A stretch of 64,000 nucleotides of DNA, from positions 1 through 64,000 of the forward strand of contig JAFGEF010000038.1 of the NCBI GenBank assembly GCA_016931715.1. Direction: 5' to 3'. This document shows, piece by piece, positions 16,821 to 25,034 of the stretch. Origin of the DNA: Sedimentisphaerales bacterium. GTDB taxonomy: Bacteria; Planctomycetota; Phycisphaerae; Sedimentisphaerales; Anaerobacaceae. How positions within the stretch are numbered: position 1 is the stretch's first letter; each line of letters starts with the position of its first letter. A program made the position numbers and the translations under genes. Below the pieces are notes generated by a model, which was not told the DNA's origin, made no database searches, and saw nothing but the letters and a program-made list of their open reading frames with translations.

Positions 16821-16924
16821 TATCCATTCTTTTAAAAACCTGAGATTTTCTGTCACCTTTTTTCATTTTCGGAATCTATGTTTGTGAAGCTATAATATAT
16901 TCAGGTTTACAGGATTTGTAATTT

Positions 16925-18343
16925 ATGGATACTTTCACAAACGAAATAGATTTGCTCAATGCCAGTTTGAGCGGCAATAAAGAAGCGTTCGGCACAATCG
17001 TTGAGAATTACCAGTCGCTTGTTTGCAGCATTACATACAGCGCAACAGGCGATTTCGCCAAAAGCGAAGAGCTTGCACAGGAAACTTTTATACGAGCGTG
17101 GAAGGAATTAAAACAGCTTAAAGACCTGGGCAAGTTCCGTGCGTGGCTATGTACAATCACAAGAAACCTGCTCAGGCAATCAATCAAAAAACAAAACAAA
17201 GATATAATTGACACGGCTCAGCCGATTGAAAACGCGGCTGCTTCTGAAACATCAGAAACTCGTCCTGACCAGATAGCTATATCAAAAGAACAACAAATAG
17301 TTATCTGGCAGGCACTTCAGGAGATACCAGAAACTTATCGAGAACCTATGGTACTTTTCTATCGCGAACAGCAATCCATAAAACAGGTCGCGGCCCAACT
17401 CGACTTGTCCGAAGAAGTCACTAAGCAGAGACTTGCTCGCGGCCGCAAATTATTAAAGGCCGAAATGTCAACACTTGTCGAAGATATCCTTGGCCAGACT
17501 ACTCCAAATAAAGTTTTCACCGCTGGAGTATTAGCCGCCCTACCTGTCTTTTCAACAAAAGCCGCAAGTACCGCTGTCGCCAGAGCAGCGGCCAAAGGTG
17601 CAAGTACTGCTAAATTTGGAGCCTCATCGAATTTCCTTGGGATGTTAATTTCACCTATACTTGTGTGGTGGGGTGTTATCAATCATCATAAAGCAGACAT
17701 TGAAGAAGCAAAAACAGAAAAAGAACGCAGGTTTTTAAAAAGAAGTCGTATTATTGGCCTTTTATACTGTTTATCATTACCACTTGCAATTTTTCTTTTT
17801 GCATTTACAGAGTTGCGTAGATATGGAAACCTGATTTGGTTTTTAATTCTTCAATATTTTATTGGGATGTTTATTTTAGGTTATTCAGGTTATAAGAAAC
17901 TTAAGGCCATTCAAATAGAACAGGGAACTTACATTGAGCCTGAGAAACGTTTTAGATCAAAGCGGCGTATTTATGCTGAGTTTTCACATATTTTCTCTTG
18001 GATATTGATTATTGGTTATGTACCAATGAAAGCTAATGATACTTTTGCAGTCTGTCTTACTATAACTGGAGTAATGTTAATATATTTGGTATTAACACAA
18101 TTATGTTTGAATAAACAACAGTATTATTATCAAATCGCATCTGCTATTATACCGATGGTTGGTATTCTTGCTCTCGTGATTTATAGTCTTCGGTGGAATA
18201 AATGGATGCAGGAAATTACCAAATATCAGAAAGACACATTTGGTCAAATAAAACTTTTGATAATCATCACGATTATAACGGGAATATGCTTAAATATATT
18301 GATTATGTATTATCAGAAATATAGAAAACAAATCAATCCCTAA
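16925..18343 (+). CDS. ECF sigma factor fused to a polytopic membrane domain
   Basis: 472 residues. Region 2 lies about 10-95 (KSEELAQETFIRAWKELKQL, FRAWLCTITRNLLRQ) and region 4 about 120-180 (IPETYREPMVLFYREQQSIKQVAAQLDLSEEVTKQRL). A flexible Ala-rich linker leads into roughly seven TM helices from about residue 235 onward. Sigma factors carrying their own membrane anchor are known in Planctomycetes; the membrane part may sense a signal or tether the sigma factor until released. A -10-like TATAAT lies at 16891-16896. It converges with another sigma-membrane fusion 61 bases downstream. Confidence 0.88.
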   Translation: MDTFTNEIDLLNASLSGNKEAFGTIVENYQSLVCSITYSATGDFAKSEELAQETFIRAWKELKQLKDLGKFRAWLCTITRNLLRQSIKKQNKDIIDTAQPIENAAASETSETRPDQIAISKEQQIVIWQALQEIPETYREPMVLFYREQQSIKQVAAQLDLSEEVTKQRLARGRKLLKAEMSTLVEDILGQTTPNKVFTAGVLAALPVFSTKAASTAVARAAAKGASTAKFGASSNFLGMLISPILVWWGVINHHKADIEEAKTEKERRFLKRSRIIGLLYCLSLPLAIFLFAFTELRRYGNLIWFLILQYFIGMFILGYSGYKKLKAIQIEQGTYIEPEKRFRSKRRIYAEFSHIFSWILIIGYVPMKANDTFAVCLTITGVMLIYLVLTQLCLNKQQYYYQIASAIIPMVGILALVIYSLRWNKWMQEITKYQKDTFGQIKLLIIITIITGICLNILIMYYQKYRKQINP

Positions 18344-18404
18344 GATTTTCTTTCAGGCAAGTCCATCCCACAAGACCAAGGAAGGTTCAGCATTGTAAAG
18401 GTGC

Positions 18405-21191
18405 TTACCTAAGGGAGGCTTGTCGCAGTAAAGGGTGTACAAGTTTCCGGTCCCGGTGATAATCTGCTATAGATTGTTTCAGGCGTTGTGTTAACACCCA
18501 TGCCTCAATTTGAGGCCAATCTATTTCATTGGCTGGATCTTGGATTAATCGTCTTGGAGAGGGGAGTGGGCGAAATACCCATTTTTCCAGATCCTTGACC
18601 TGGTCCAGTGCGTTGAGCAGTCGCAGTGATTCATAAGCGTAAAATGTGTCGTGGGTGTCGCCAAGGAAAAACAGGCCGTCGTTTTTCTTAAAGGATCCAA
18701 AGAGTCCCTTGCCGTGATGGAATCGCAGGATGCCCTGAATGCACGCATCCCGGTCTATGTGATCCAATCCGTTAATCATAGACAGTATGACCAGTGCATA
18801 ATATGTGTCACGGATTGGTTCTGAGCCTATGCAGTGGAACAATCCATGAACCAGCTTCCTGTCCGGAACCGGCATTCTGCCTTCCAGAGAGTTTCCTGCA
18901 ATAACCTGGTGTGCGCGGAGTTGTGCGATGATAGGCGCCGGATCCACCATGTCTAAACATTCAAAGAGTTGAAATAGTTGTAGATGATAGGCAAGCTGCT
19001 CCACATGCAGCACCATGTAATCCCGGTTATCTACAGGTATCTCGTTAATACTCGTCCAGGCCGTATAGGTTTCAGGAGAGACTCTTGTAAGACAATTCCT
19101 TACAGTATTCGCAGTAAGTCCATACTCTGCCAGATCCGACAATGTGATATAACCGTTTAGAATCGCCTTTTTTATTTCCTGGGGGCCATCGATAAGCAGT
19201 CGCCGCATTCCCAGATCAGTATCCCTGGACATTCTTGTTGTATAAGGGGAAAGCTGTTCGCGAAAATGTTGGCGGATATTCTCCCATGCCTTGGGGGTGA
19301 ACAATTCCCGGCTCGGTAAGACCAGGCACTCGAAACGCAAAGCACTGTCAAACGCTTCCCAGATTTCAGGCTCCTGGTTTGAAGTACTATCCAATTGAGC
19401 CAATGCGGCACGAACCTCGTTTTCGCTGACCTGCACGGCTTTGAGGCGGCGGCCCTGTGTCGGATAATAATAGGCATCTTTTAACAAAGACCATGTTGTA
19501 AGGATCACCAGCAATAGGCCTGTGCCGAGCATGAAATGTTTGCGCCACCGAACGCCCCTGGATTGTTGAGGTTGTACATGAAATATCTCCTCTTCGGGTT
19601 GTTGTCCAAGATAGCGTTCGGCCTGGAGTTTATCACCCATCAGAAATGCATGCAGTGCCCAGCTCACTGCCTTTTCAGCGCTGCTCTCAAGCGATTCTAT
19701 CTGGATTCCCGATTCCTTTTGTAAACGGGCAATACTCCTCTGATCGCGAGTTCCCAATCGCACCTGCACATGGCCGTCAAATGCAACCGTTAGCACAGAA
19801 CTGCCCTGCCAGATTAAAGGAGAAAAGCCGTCATGCCAGACAGAGGGCCGCACGGATGCTAGGCGCAATTGTATGCTCTCTTTCCTCTGGCAAACATAAA
19901 CGACCAGCCAGCGTTCACCCAGAAACCTGGCAAAAGCCAGAATCTCCTGCCGCGATAGCTCGCGTTCCGATTCCGGGACAGGCGATTCAGGTATCATGCC
20001 CTTAATTAGACGAAGAAACAAGCTATAGTCCATACGAAGGGCTCGGTAACGAAAAGATAGGCCGAGGAAAATAAAAAATAAGGCCTGGGAGTAGAAAAGT
20101 ATCTGCGAAGGTAGCTTAAAGAATCCCATAGCTAAGAATGCTATTGTTAGAACAGCAATGCCACAGAGATTAAAGACGATAAACTTGCTGCGATTGAATC
20201 TAAGTTGCCCCAGCACTACAAGGATATAGAATATACCCACGAATCCAAAGAAAAGGAAATACCTTTGTCTGCCTCCGATACCCATGACAACGGCACAACA
20301 AAATATGATGACGGCCATCAATATGGGCGTTCGGAAAAGGGACCTGGTCAAGTTGCGTTTATAGATTTGGGCGCGGAATCCCTCCGGATCACGGAAGTTT
20401 TTCAATTCCAACTGACCCATCTTATAGTGAAAAAGCAAGCCGGGGATCAGGCCGGTGAGCCAAGGTACCATCATGAGTAACTTAAACGGGAGCAGCCTGG
20501 TGATACCGACTGTAGCCTTGGTTAGGATACCAGTTGCTGAACCTATCGAACATGCGGCCTGTGCCTTTTGTGTGCTTAGCATTGCCATGATGATCGGCGC
20601 AACGGCATGGCGGGGACGTAGTTTTGCCAGAGATGCGTCAAGTCGAATATCCAGGTGTTTCCTCAGAACACCTCGTGCCCGAAAGAGACGCGTCTTGAAA
20701 GCAGCCTCCGAGACTCCCAGAGCATGTGCCGCTTCAGCTATGCTTCTGCCTTCAAGGTAAAACATGACCAGGCATTCACGGTGCTGTATGGGTAACTCGG
20801 CAAGGGATTCGCGAAGTGTTTCCAAGGTAAAGGATTCTTCTTCAGCGGAATCCCCTTCCGGAGGCGACTGAATACTTTCGGCCTGTTCCAAGACCCATCG
20901 TTTGCGTCTTTTCAATTCGTTGCGATGCTTTAATCCCAGGTTAACTGCTATATTTCTGGCAATAGCCGTTATCCAGGCTGAAAATCTCCCGCCCTGATGA
21001 AGGAATGCCAAATGTTGATACGCTTTGATAAAGGTTTCTTGTGTGGCCTCTTGGGCCAGGTCTGCATCTCCCAGACGACTCCAGGCCACTGCATAAACTT
21101 GCTGTTCGTGTCGCTCAACCAGTTCCCGATATCGCTGTCGGTCACCCTTTTTGATGGCTTCAACCGCCATTAAGTCAAGATTAGTATCCAT
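18405..21191 (-). CDS. ECF sigma factor fused to membrane and toroid-like sensor domains
   Basis: 928 residues from the ATG ending at 21191, chosen because GGAG lies 7 bases upstream; the frame extends seven codons further. Order: sigma region 2 (LGDADLAQEATQETFIKAYQ), region 4 (IQHRECLVMFYLEGRSIAEAAHALGVSEAAFKTRL) to about residue 185; five or six TM helices from about 235 to 390; a soluble domain to about 540; a further TM near 557-577; then 350 residues of helical repeats. The segment DTYYALVILSMINGL to DTHDTFYAYESLRLLNAL near residues 797-865 resembles squalene-cyclase/prenyltransferase alpha-alpha toroid repeats. Base composition appears more GC-rich than that of its neighbours, hinting at transfer. 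A one-protein sensor-to-sigma system is inferred. Confidence 0.85.
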   Translation of the reverse strand: MDTNLDLMAVEAIKKGDRQRYRELVERHEQQVYAVAWSRLGDADLAQEATQETFIKAYQHLAFLHQGGRFSAWITAIARNIAVNLGLKHRNELKRRKRWVLEQAESIQSPPEGDSAEEESFTLETLRESLAELPIQHRECLVMFYLEGRSIAEAAHALGVSEAAFKTRLFRARGVLRKHLDIRLDASLAKLRPRHAVAPIIMAMLSTQKAQAACSIGSATGILTKATVGITRLLPFKLLMMVPWLTGLIPGLLFHYKMGQLELKNFRDPEGFRAQIYKRNLTRSLFRTPILMAVIIFCCAVVMGIGGRQRYFLFFGFVGIFYILVVLGQLRFNRSKFIVFNLCGIAVLTIAFLAMGFFKLPSQILFYSQALFFIFLGLSFRYRALRMDYSLFLRLIKGMIPESPVPESERELSRQEILAFARFLGERWLVVYVCQRKESIQLRLASVRPSVWHDGFSPLIWQGSSVLTVAFDGHVQVRLGTRDQRSIARLQKESGIQIESLESSAEKAVSWALHAFLMGDKLQAERYLGQQPEEEIFHVQPQQSRGVRWRKHFMLGTGLLLVILTTWSLLKDAYYYPTQGRRLKAVQVSENEVRAALAQLDSTSNQEPEIWEAFDSALRFECLVLPSRELFTPKAWENIRQHFREQLSPYTTRMSRDTDLGMRRLLIDGPQEIKKAILNGYITLSDLAEYGLTANTVRNCLTRVSPETYTAWTSINEIPVDNRDYMVLHVEQLAYHLQLFQLFECLDMVDPAPIIAQLRAHQVIAGNSLEGRMPVPDRKLVHGLFHCIGSEPIRDTYYALVILSMINGLDHIDRDACIQGILRFHHGKGLFGSFKKNDGLFFLGDTHDTFYAYESLRLLNALDQVKDLEKWVFRPLPSPRRLIQDPANEIDWPQIEAWVLTQRLKQSIADYHRDRKLVHPLLRQASLR

Positions 21192-21488
21192 AATTGTGCT
21201 CCATTTAACCACGTTTCTATCTTAAAGACAAGATTAGCAGTTAAAGGTTACATATTTTAGAAACAATTCCTCTCAGCAAGTTCAGGATTTTAGTTGCTCG
21301 GGACTCTCGACTTCTTGATGCTATCAATTGCAATTGATAGGCTATTGGCGAAGAGCAATCTGTACTACTATCTTAAAACTTCTTATATTTCTTGCTATAA
21401 GAATAATCATAGAATGATGACGTTTCCGCCGGCAAGAACTGTATGATATCAAAACATGAACTGAATTTTCAAGATTTCTTAAAGAGTT

Positions 21489-21818
21489 TCAAATATCAGC
21501 GGCTTCGGATTTTTTTATCTCATCTTCAATCCATTTTCTGCGTTCCCAAATCATAAAGTATGTTATTATTTTCATATGCGCCCACAACTTTACAATCGCA
21601 ACCTGAACTATTCCGGCAACAACCATACAAATACCATATGCAAGTTTCTTCATGTCTCCTTCAGGTGCTTTTGCAATATAACGAAGTCCCGCCCAACCAA
21701 TGGCAACCGCGATTATTAAATATATCCAGTATTGAACTGAGATATATTTAACTTTTTTCTCTATATCCTCGAATGATTTAGGTTCTTCAAACGCTTCTGC
21801 CCAATTTACTAATATCAT
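21489..21818 (-). CDS. Small two-TM membrane protein
   Basis: 109 residues with helices about 30-47 and 60-82 and a charged C-terminus ending in an acidic helix. No family is recognised. Third gene of a likely operon behind the DUF2089-like regulator; the gap to the preceding gene is 17 bases. Confidence 0.65.
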   Translation of the reverse strand: MILVNWAEAFEEPKSFEDIEKKVKYISVQYWIYLIIAVAIGWAGLRYIAKAPEGDMKKLAYGICMVVAGIVQVAIVKLWAHMKIITYFMIWERRKWIEDEIKKSEAADI

Positions 21819-21835
21819 AATATATCTCCCAAAAA

Positions 21836-22177
21836 TTAAAGGTCTTTTGCCTGCATTTTTCTTAATTCATATCCTGTGAATCTTTTTCCAATGACGGGAA
21901 GCAGGACAGAGAATAAAACTGTTCCAAGCACACCCGGAAGTATAAATGGATACCATACATGGTATGGTTGTTTGCAGACTAATGCAACTACGCCGATAAT
22001 AAGTAATACAATGCTTGCGGCTATCGCTAATATGAAAAGCGAATAGATTAACTTTTTCCAGCCCTTCTGAACGCAAATTCCGCAAAGACTCCCTATTATA
22101 CCTCCTGTTATGCCTAAACTTGCTCCGATTATTCCGCCTATCATTCCGGCTGTTTTTGGATCGAACCATTGCTCCAT
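21836..22177 (-). CDS. Small membrane protein with Gly-rich helix
   Basis: 113 residues with three hydrophobic segments: a Gly/Ile-rich first helix (residues 11-33, MIGGIIGASLGITGGIIGSL), a second about 44-66 and a third about 76-97. It starts one base after the regulator gene ends, so the two are translated together. The function is unknown; it could be the target the regulator controls. Confidence 0.7.
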   Translation of the reverse strand: MEQWFDPKTAGMIGGIIGASLGITGGIIGSLCGICVQKGWKKLIYSLFILAIAASIVLLIIGVVALVCKQPYHVWYPFILPGVLGTVLFSVLLPVIGKRFTGYELRKMQAKDL

Positions 22178-22178
22178 T

Positions 22179-22481
22179 TTATTCCTCCTTTTCTGTACTT
22201 TCCTCGAAAAGCTTTATTAATTGCTTAGCCAATACAATATCGAGCTTACCTTCGGCGACAAGCAGCCTGACTGACTGATGAAATTTCGTCTTAGGCTTTT
22301 TAGAATCGAGAATTTGCACCTTCTCGATAAGACGATTCAGTCTTATTCTCACGGTCGGGTAAGAAATGCCGTATTGCTGAGCGATATCCTTTAATGAGCC
22401 GGAAGCAAGAATCAGCCGCTTTATAAATTGCCAGTCTTCATCACTTAGCCCTGTTGTCCATTCCGGAACATTATTTTCCAT
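22179..22481 (-). CDS. DUF2089-like helix-turn-helix regulator
   Basis: 100 residues from the ATG ending at 22481, selected by AAAGGG 6 bases upstream. The core LSDEDWQFIKRLILASGSLKDIAQQYGISYPTVRIRLNRLIEK is the helix-turn-helix found in the C-terminal half of DUF2089 proteins; the zinc-ribbon half of that family is missing here. It is the first gene of an operon with two small membrane proteins, the usual setting for this type, where the regulator senses or adjusts expression of membrane proteins. Autoregulation is suggested by the inverted repeats immediately upstream. Confidence 0.8.
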   Translation of the reverse strand: MENNVPEWTTGLSDEDWQFIKRLILASGSLKDIAQQYGISYPTVRIRLNRLIEKVQILDSKKPKTKFHQSVRLLVAEGKLDIVLAKQLIKLFEESTEKEE

Positions 22482-22498
22482 AAGAAACCCTTTATTTA

Positions 22499-22536
22499 CT
22501 TTAATATTATTAATATACACTTTAATAATGTTAAAG
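22499..22536 (-). promoter_or_regulatory. Inverted repeat upstream of DUF2089-like gene, candidate operator
   Basis: CTTTAATATTATT (22499-22511) and AATAATGTTAAAG (22524-22536) pair at 12 of 13 positions. A similar TTTAATATTATT...TTTTATTAAA arrangement follows at about 22547-22583. Position and repetition suit binding by the adjacent regulator; the region is AT-rich, so chance is possible. Confidence 0.4.
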
Positions 22537-22747
22537 CAAGGAAAATTTTAATATTATTTATATTAATTTTAATTTTATTAAAGATTATGCTTTTAGCTTC
22601 ATTATTTGAGGTATCGTTGTATAGCACAATCTCTGGTTATTTTATTCTTTCTTTGGCTTCTTGATTTAAATTAGTTTTCGGGTACAATCAAAAAAGCATA
22701 GACATATAAGCCGCAATAAATGGCGGCGGATTTTAAAGGATTGCCGG

Positions 22748-23845
22748 ATGAATACTGAATCAACTGCTATTGTAGCTTTAATTATTGTAATTGTGCTTGG
22801 TTTTTTAGCTTTTGTTTTTTTTACAGATGGTAATGAACAAACTGAAGGAACTTCAGGCGAGACTTCTTCAGACCAGGTTTGGACAGATGAAATCAAATCT
22901 AATGAAATAAATCCAGGTGAAGTAACTCCAAGCAAAACAAATTCAAGTGAAGTAAAATCAGGTACAGTTTCACCAGATGCCGTATCTTCAAATAAAGTAC
23001 TGCCGAGTGAAATAAAATCAGGAGCAGAAAAGCCCGTTGAAACAAAAACAAACATAGTAAAACCGGATGAAGTGAAACCAGTTGAAGTTCAGCCCGAAGA
23101 AGTAAAGTCCGGTTTTATAAATCGTTCGCTCGAAGATTTAATTCAAGTCTATACTCCCTTAGCCAATCAGGAAATATCAAGTCCGCTGATTATTGAGGGA
23201 AAGGCTCGCGGATTCTGGTTCTTCGAAGCGGATTTCCCTGTAATGCTTACAGATTCAAAGGGCGAAATAATTGTTCGCGGAACGGCAGCCGCAAAGTCGG
23301 ACTGGATGACAGAAAATTTTGTTGCCTTCAGTGCAGAGTTGAAATTTACTCCCGATTACGGCAAAAGCGGAGTTTTAATCTTGCGAAATGATAATCCTTC
23401 AGATTTGCAGGAAAATAACAGGGAAATCAGAATACCTGTTCTTTTCGGCGAGCAGGAAACCATAACTGTCCTGGTCTTTTTCAGTAATACAAGGCTCGAC
23501 CCGTCTTTTAGCGGTGAAAAAGCTTTCCCTACTCCGCGAGTTATACCGAAAACACAGGCAGTTGCAAGAGCGGCTCTGGAAGAATTGCTGAAAGGACCGA
23601 CAGAACAGGAAAAAGAAGCAGGATTCTTTACCAGTATAAACACAGGCGTCAAAATTCAAAAACTTTCGGTTATTAACGGCATCGCAAGAGTCGATTTCGA
23701 CAAGCAGCTCGATTTCCAGGTTGGCGGCTCAGCACGTGTCAGGGCAATCCGAGCAGAAATTATCCAGACTCTAATGCAGTTCTCAACTGTCAATCAAGTT
23801 ATAATCTCCATCGATGGCCGCACTCAAGACATCCTCCAGCCGTAA
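22748..23845 (+). CDS. Membrane-anchored Gmad2-GerMN protein
   Basis: 365 residues. An N-terminal TM helix (about 8-26) is followed by about 95 residues of low-complexity linker in which a V/I-(S/K/N)-P/S-(D/G)-E-V-K type unit recurs. Then comes a Gmad2 Ig-like domain (about 130-235, IQVYTPLANQEISSPLIIEGKA, FWFFEADFPV) and a GerMN domain (about 240-360, VLVFFSNTRLDP, ALEELLKGPTEQEKEAGFFTSI, VDFDKQL). The pair occurs in envelope proteins, including spore germination GerM, and is thought to bind cell-wall or other surface polymers. AAAGGA precedes the ATG by 7 bases. It is a single gene. Confidence 0.88.
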   Translation: MNTESTAIVALIIVIVLGFLAFVFFTDGNEQTEGTSGETSSDQVWTDEIKSNEINPGEVTPSKTNSSEVKSGTVSPDAVSSNKVLPSEIKSGAEKPVETKTNIVKPDEVKPVEVQPEEVKSGFINRSLEDLIQVYTPLANQEISSPLIIEGKARGFWFFEADFPVMLTDSKGEIIVRGTAAAKSDWMTENFVAFSAELKFTPDYGKSGVLILRNDNPSDLQENNREIRIPVLFGEQETITVLVFFSNTRLDPSFSGEKAFPTPRVIPKTQAVARAALEELLKGPTEQEKEAGFFTSINTGVKIQKLSVINGIARVDFDKQLDFQVGGSARVRAIRAEIIQTLMQFSTVNQVIISIDGRTQDILQP

Positions 23846-23904
23846 AAATCATAAATTCCAATTTTTGTAAGCATCTTATTGTCTTTTCGATTATTTGTTG
23901 ATTA

Positions 23905-24279
23905 TCACGGCAAATCATTAGGATTGCAGAAACACGAGGGAACAGCATGTTGCACTGCATTTAACCACGCTTCTCGCTGTTGAAGTTCTGATTCCTGAAT
24001 CTCATCAGCAGAGGCATTTTGTAAAAACGACCACTCAACATACCAAAGAGCTGCTATAAAAGACATATAATTTGGCGGTAAACCTTCTATAAGATTAGTA
24101 CCTTCTATAGAAAGACGAAGTGCTTTTGCTGCGTTTTCTAATAAAGCATTTCGAAATTCCACATCTTCAGCTAAAGGGTGTTTCCAATATCGAAGCATTA
24201 ATTCTACTAACAACTCGCCTTCAAACACTGAACAAAACTTTAGAGAGTCTTTTACTATTGACACATTACCACCTTTCAA
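23905..24279 (-). CDS. Third gene of the GIY-YIG/MTase operon, unknown function
   Basis: About 124 residues. The frame starts with TTG overlapping the stop of the nuclease gene (TTGA); a GTG five codons in, behind AAAGGTGG, is an alternative start. The product is largely helical (EFRNALLENAAKALRLSIEG, FIAALWYVEWSFLQNA) with a Cys-containing tail. I recognise no family. Tight coupling to the nuclease suggests an accessory or regulatory role, for example control of nuclease activity; this is inference only. Confidence 0.65.
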   Translation of the reverse strand: MKGGNVSIVKDSLKFCSVFEGELLVELMLRYWKHPLAEDVEFRNALLENAAKALRLSIEGTNLIEGLPPNYMSFIAALWYVEWSFLQNASADEIQESELQQREAWLNAVQHAVPSCFCNPNDLP

Positions 24280-25034
24280 CGTTTAACGTTAAATATAGGT
24301 TGACGTGATCGAATCAACTCAAGTTCAATTGCCTTCCTTACTGATGCTTTTGTTCCAGATTTTAAAATCTGCATTTCCAGATGCAGGTCTTCGGTACCAT
24401 ACTCCCAAATCCATCGAGCCAATCCTTTATTATCTGAATGTTCGAGATGTTTCTTAAGTCTTTTTCTTAAATTCTCAGTCTCACCAACATATAGTAATTG
24501 ATTGGAGGAAATAAAAAGGTAGAGACCTTGAGATGTGGGTAGTTCATCAGGGATAATTTCACTGATAGGTTGATTTATTACATTTACTGGTGGAACAATT
24601 CTACAGGATATTTCAGGTGGTAGCTTTTTCTTTTTACGCAACCCTAATGCAGCCCATCGATACTGCAGCGGACTATAACCTGGGACGATGCGTGCCGCCA
24701 CGTCATCAAATTCAGAAACCTTGTCAGGATTACAAATAATTTCATCAAGACTTATTCCATAACGACGTTCAAGAAAACGAGCAGCAATTTCAGATGCAAA
24801 TTTATATTCATCTTCATCAGAAAAATGTGTTCTTTTTGCTCTTGGTCTACCTGCTAAGCCACCTGCCTTACGAAGATTCAATAATGCACGATTCAAGTCT
24901 TCGACTGAATTTTCAAGGCCACGTAACCTGCATTCTTTTATAAAGCATTGGTTTAATTCTGGATCAGCAACAACTCGGTCTGATGAGTAACCATTCGATA
25001 CCACATTTAAGGCTTCTATAATAGCCGTTTTCAT
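24276..25034 (-). CDS. GIY-YIG nuclease, probable restriction endonuclease
   Basis: 252 residues. Residues 1-160 are a module shared with the methyltransferase next door (SSDRVVADPELN, LDEIICNP, YRWAALGLRKKKK). Residues about 165-252 are a GIY-YIG nuclease domain: GLYLF and LYVG for the two strands, then R-x3-H in NLRKRLKKH, and the metal-binding Glu nine residues before the Pro in ELELIRSRQPIFN. All catalytic positions are therefore present. Overlap of four bases (ATGA) with the methyltransferase gene and of four with the downstream gene makes a compact operon, as in type II restriction-modification. The target sequence cannot be told. Confidence 0.8.
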   Translation of the reverse strand: MKTAIIEALNVVSNGYSSDRVVADPELNQCFIKECRLRGLENSVEDLNRALLNLRKAGGLAGRPRAKRTHFSDEDEYKFASEIAARFLERRYGISLDEIICNPDKVSEFDDVAARIVPGYSPLQYRWAALGLRKKKKLPPEISCRIVPPVNVINQPISEIIPDELPTSQGLYLFISSNQLLYVGETENLRKRLKKHLEHSDNKGLARWIWEYGTEDLHLEMQILKSGTKASVRKAIELELIRSRQPIFNVKR

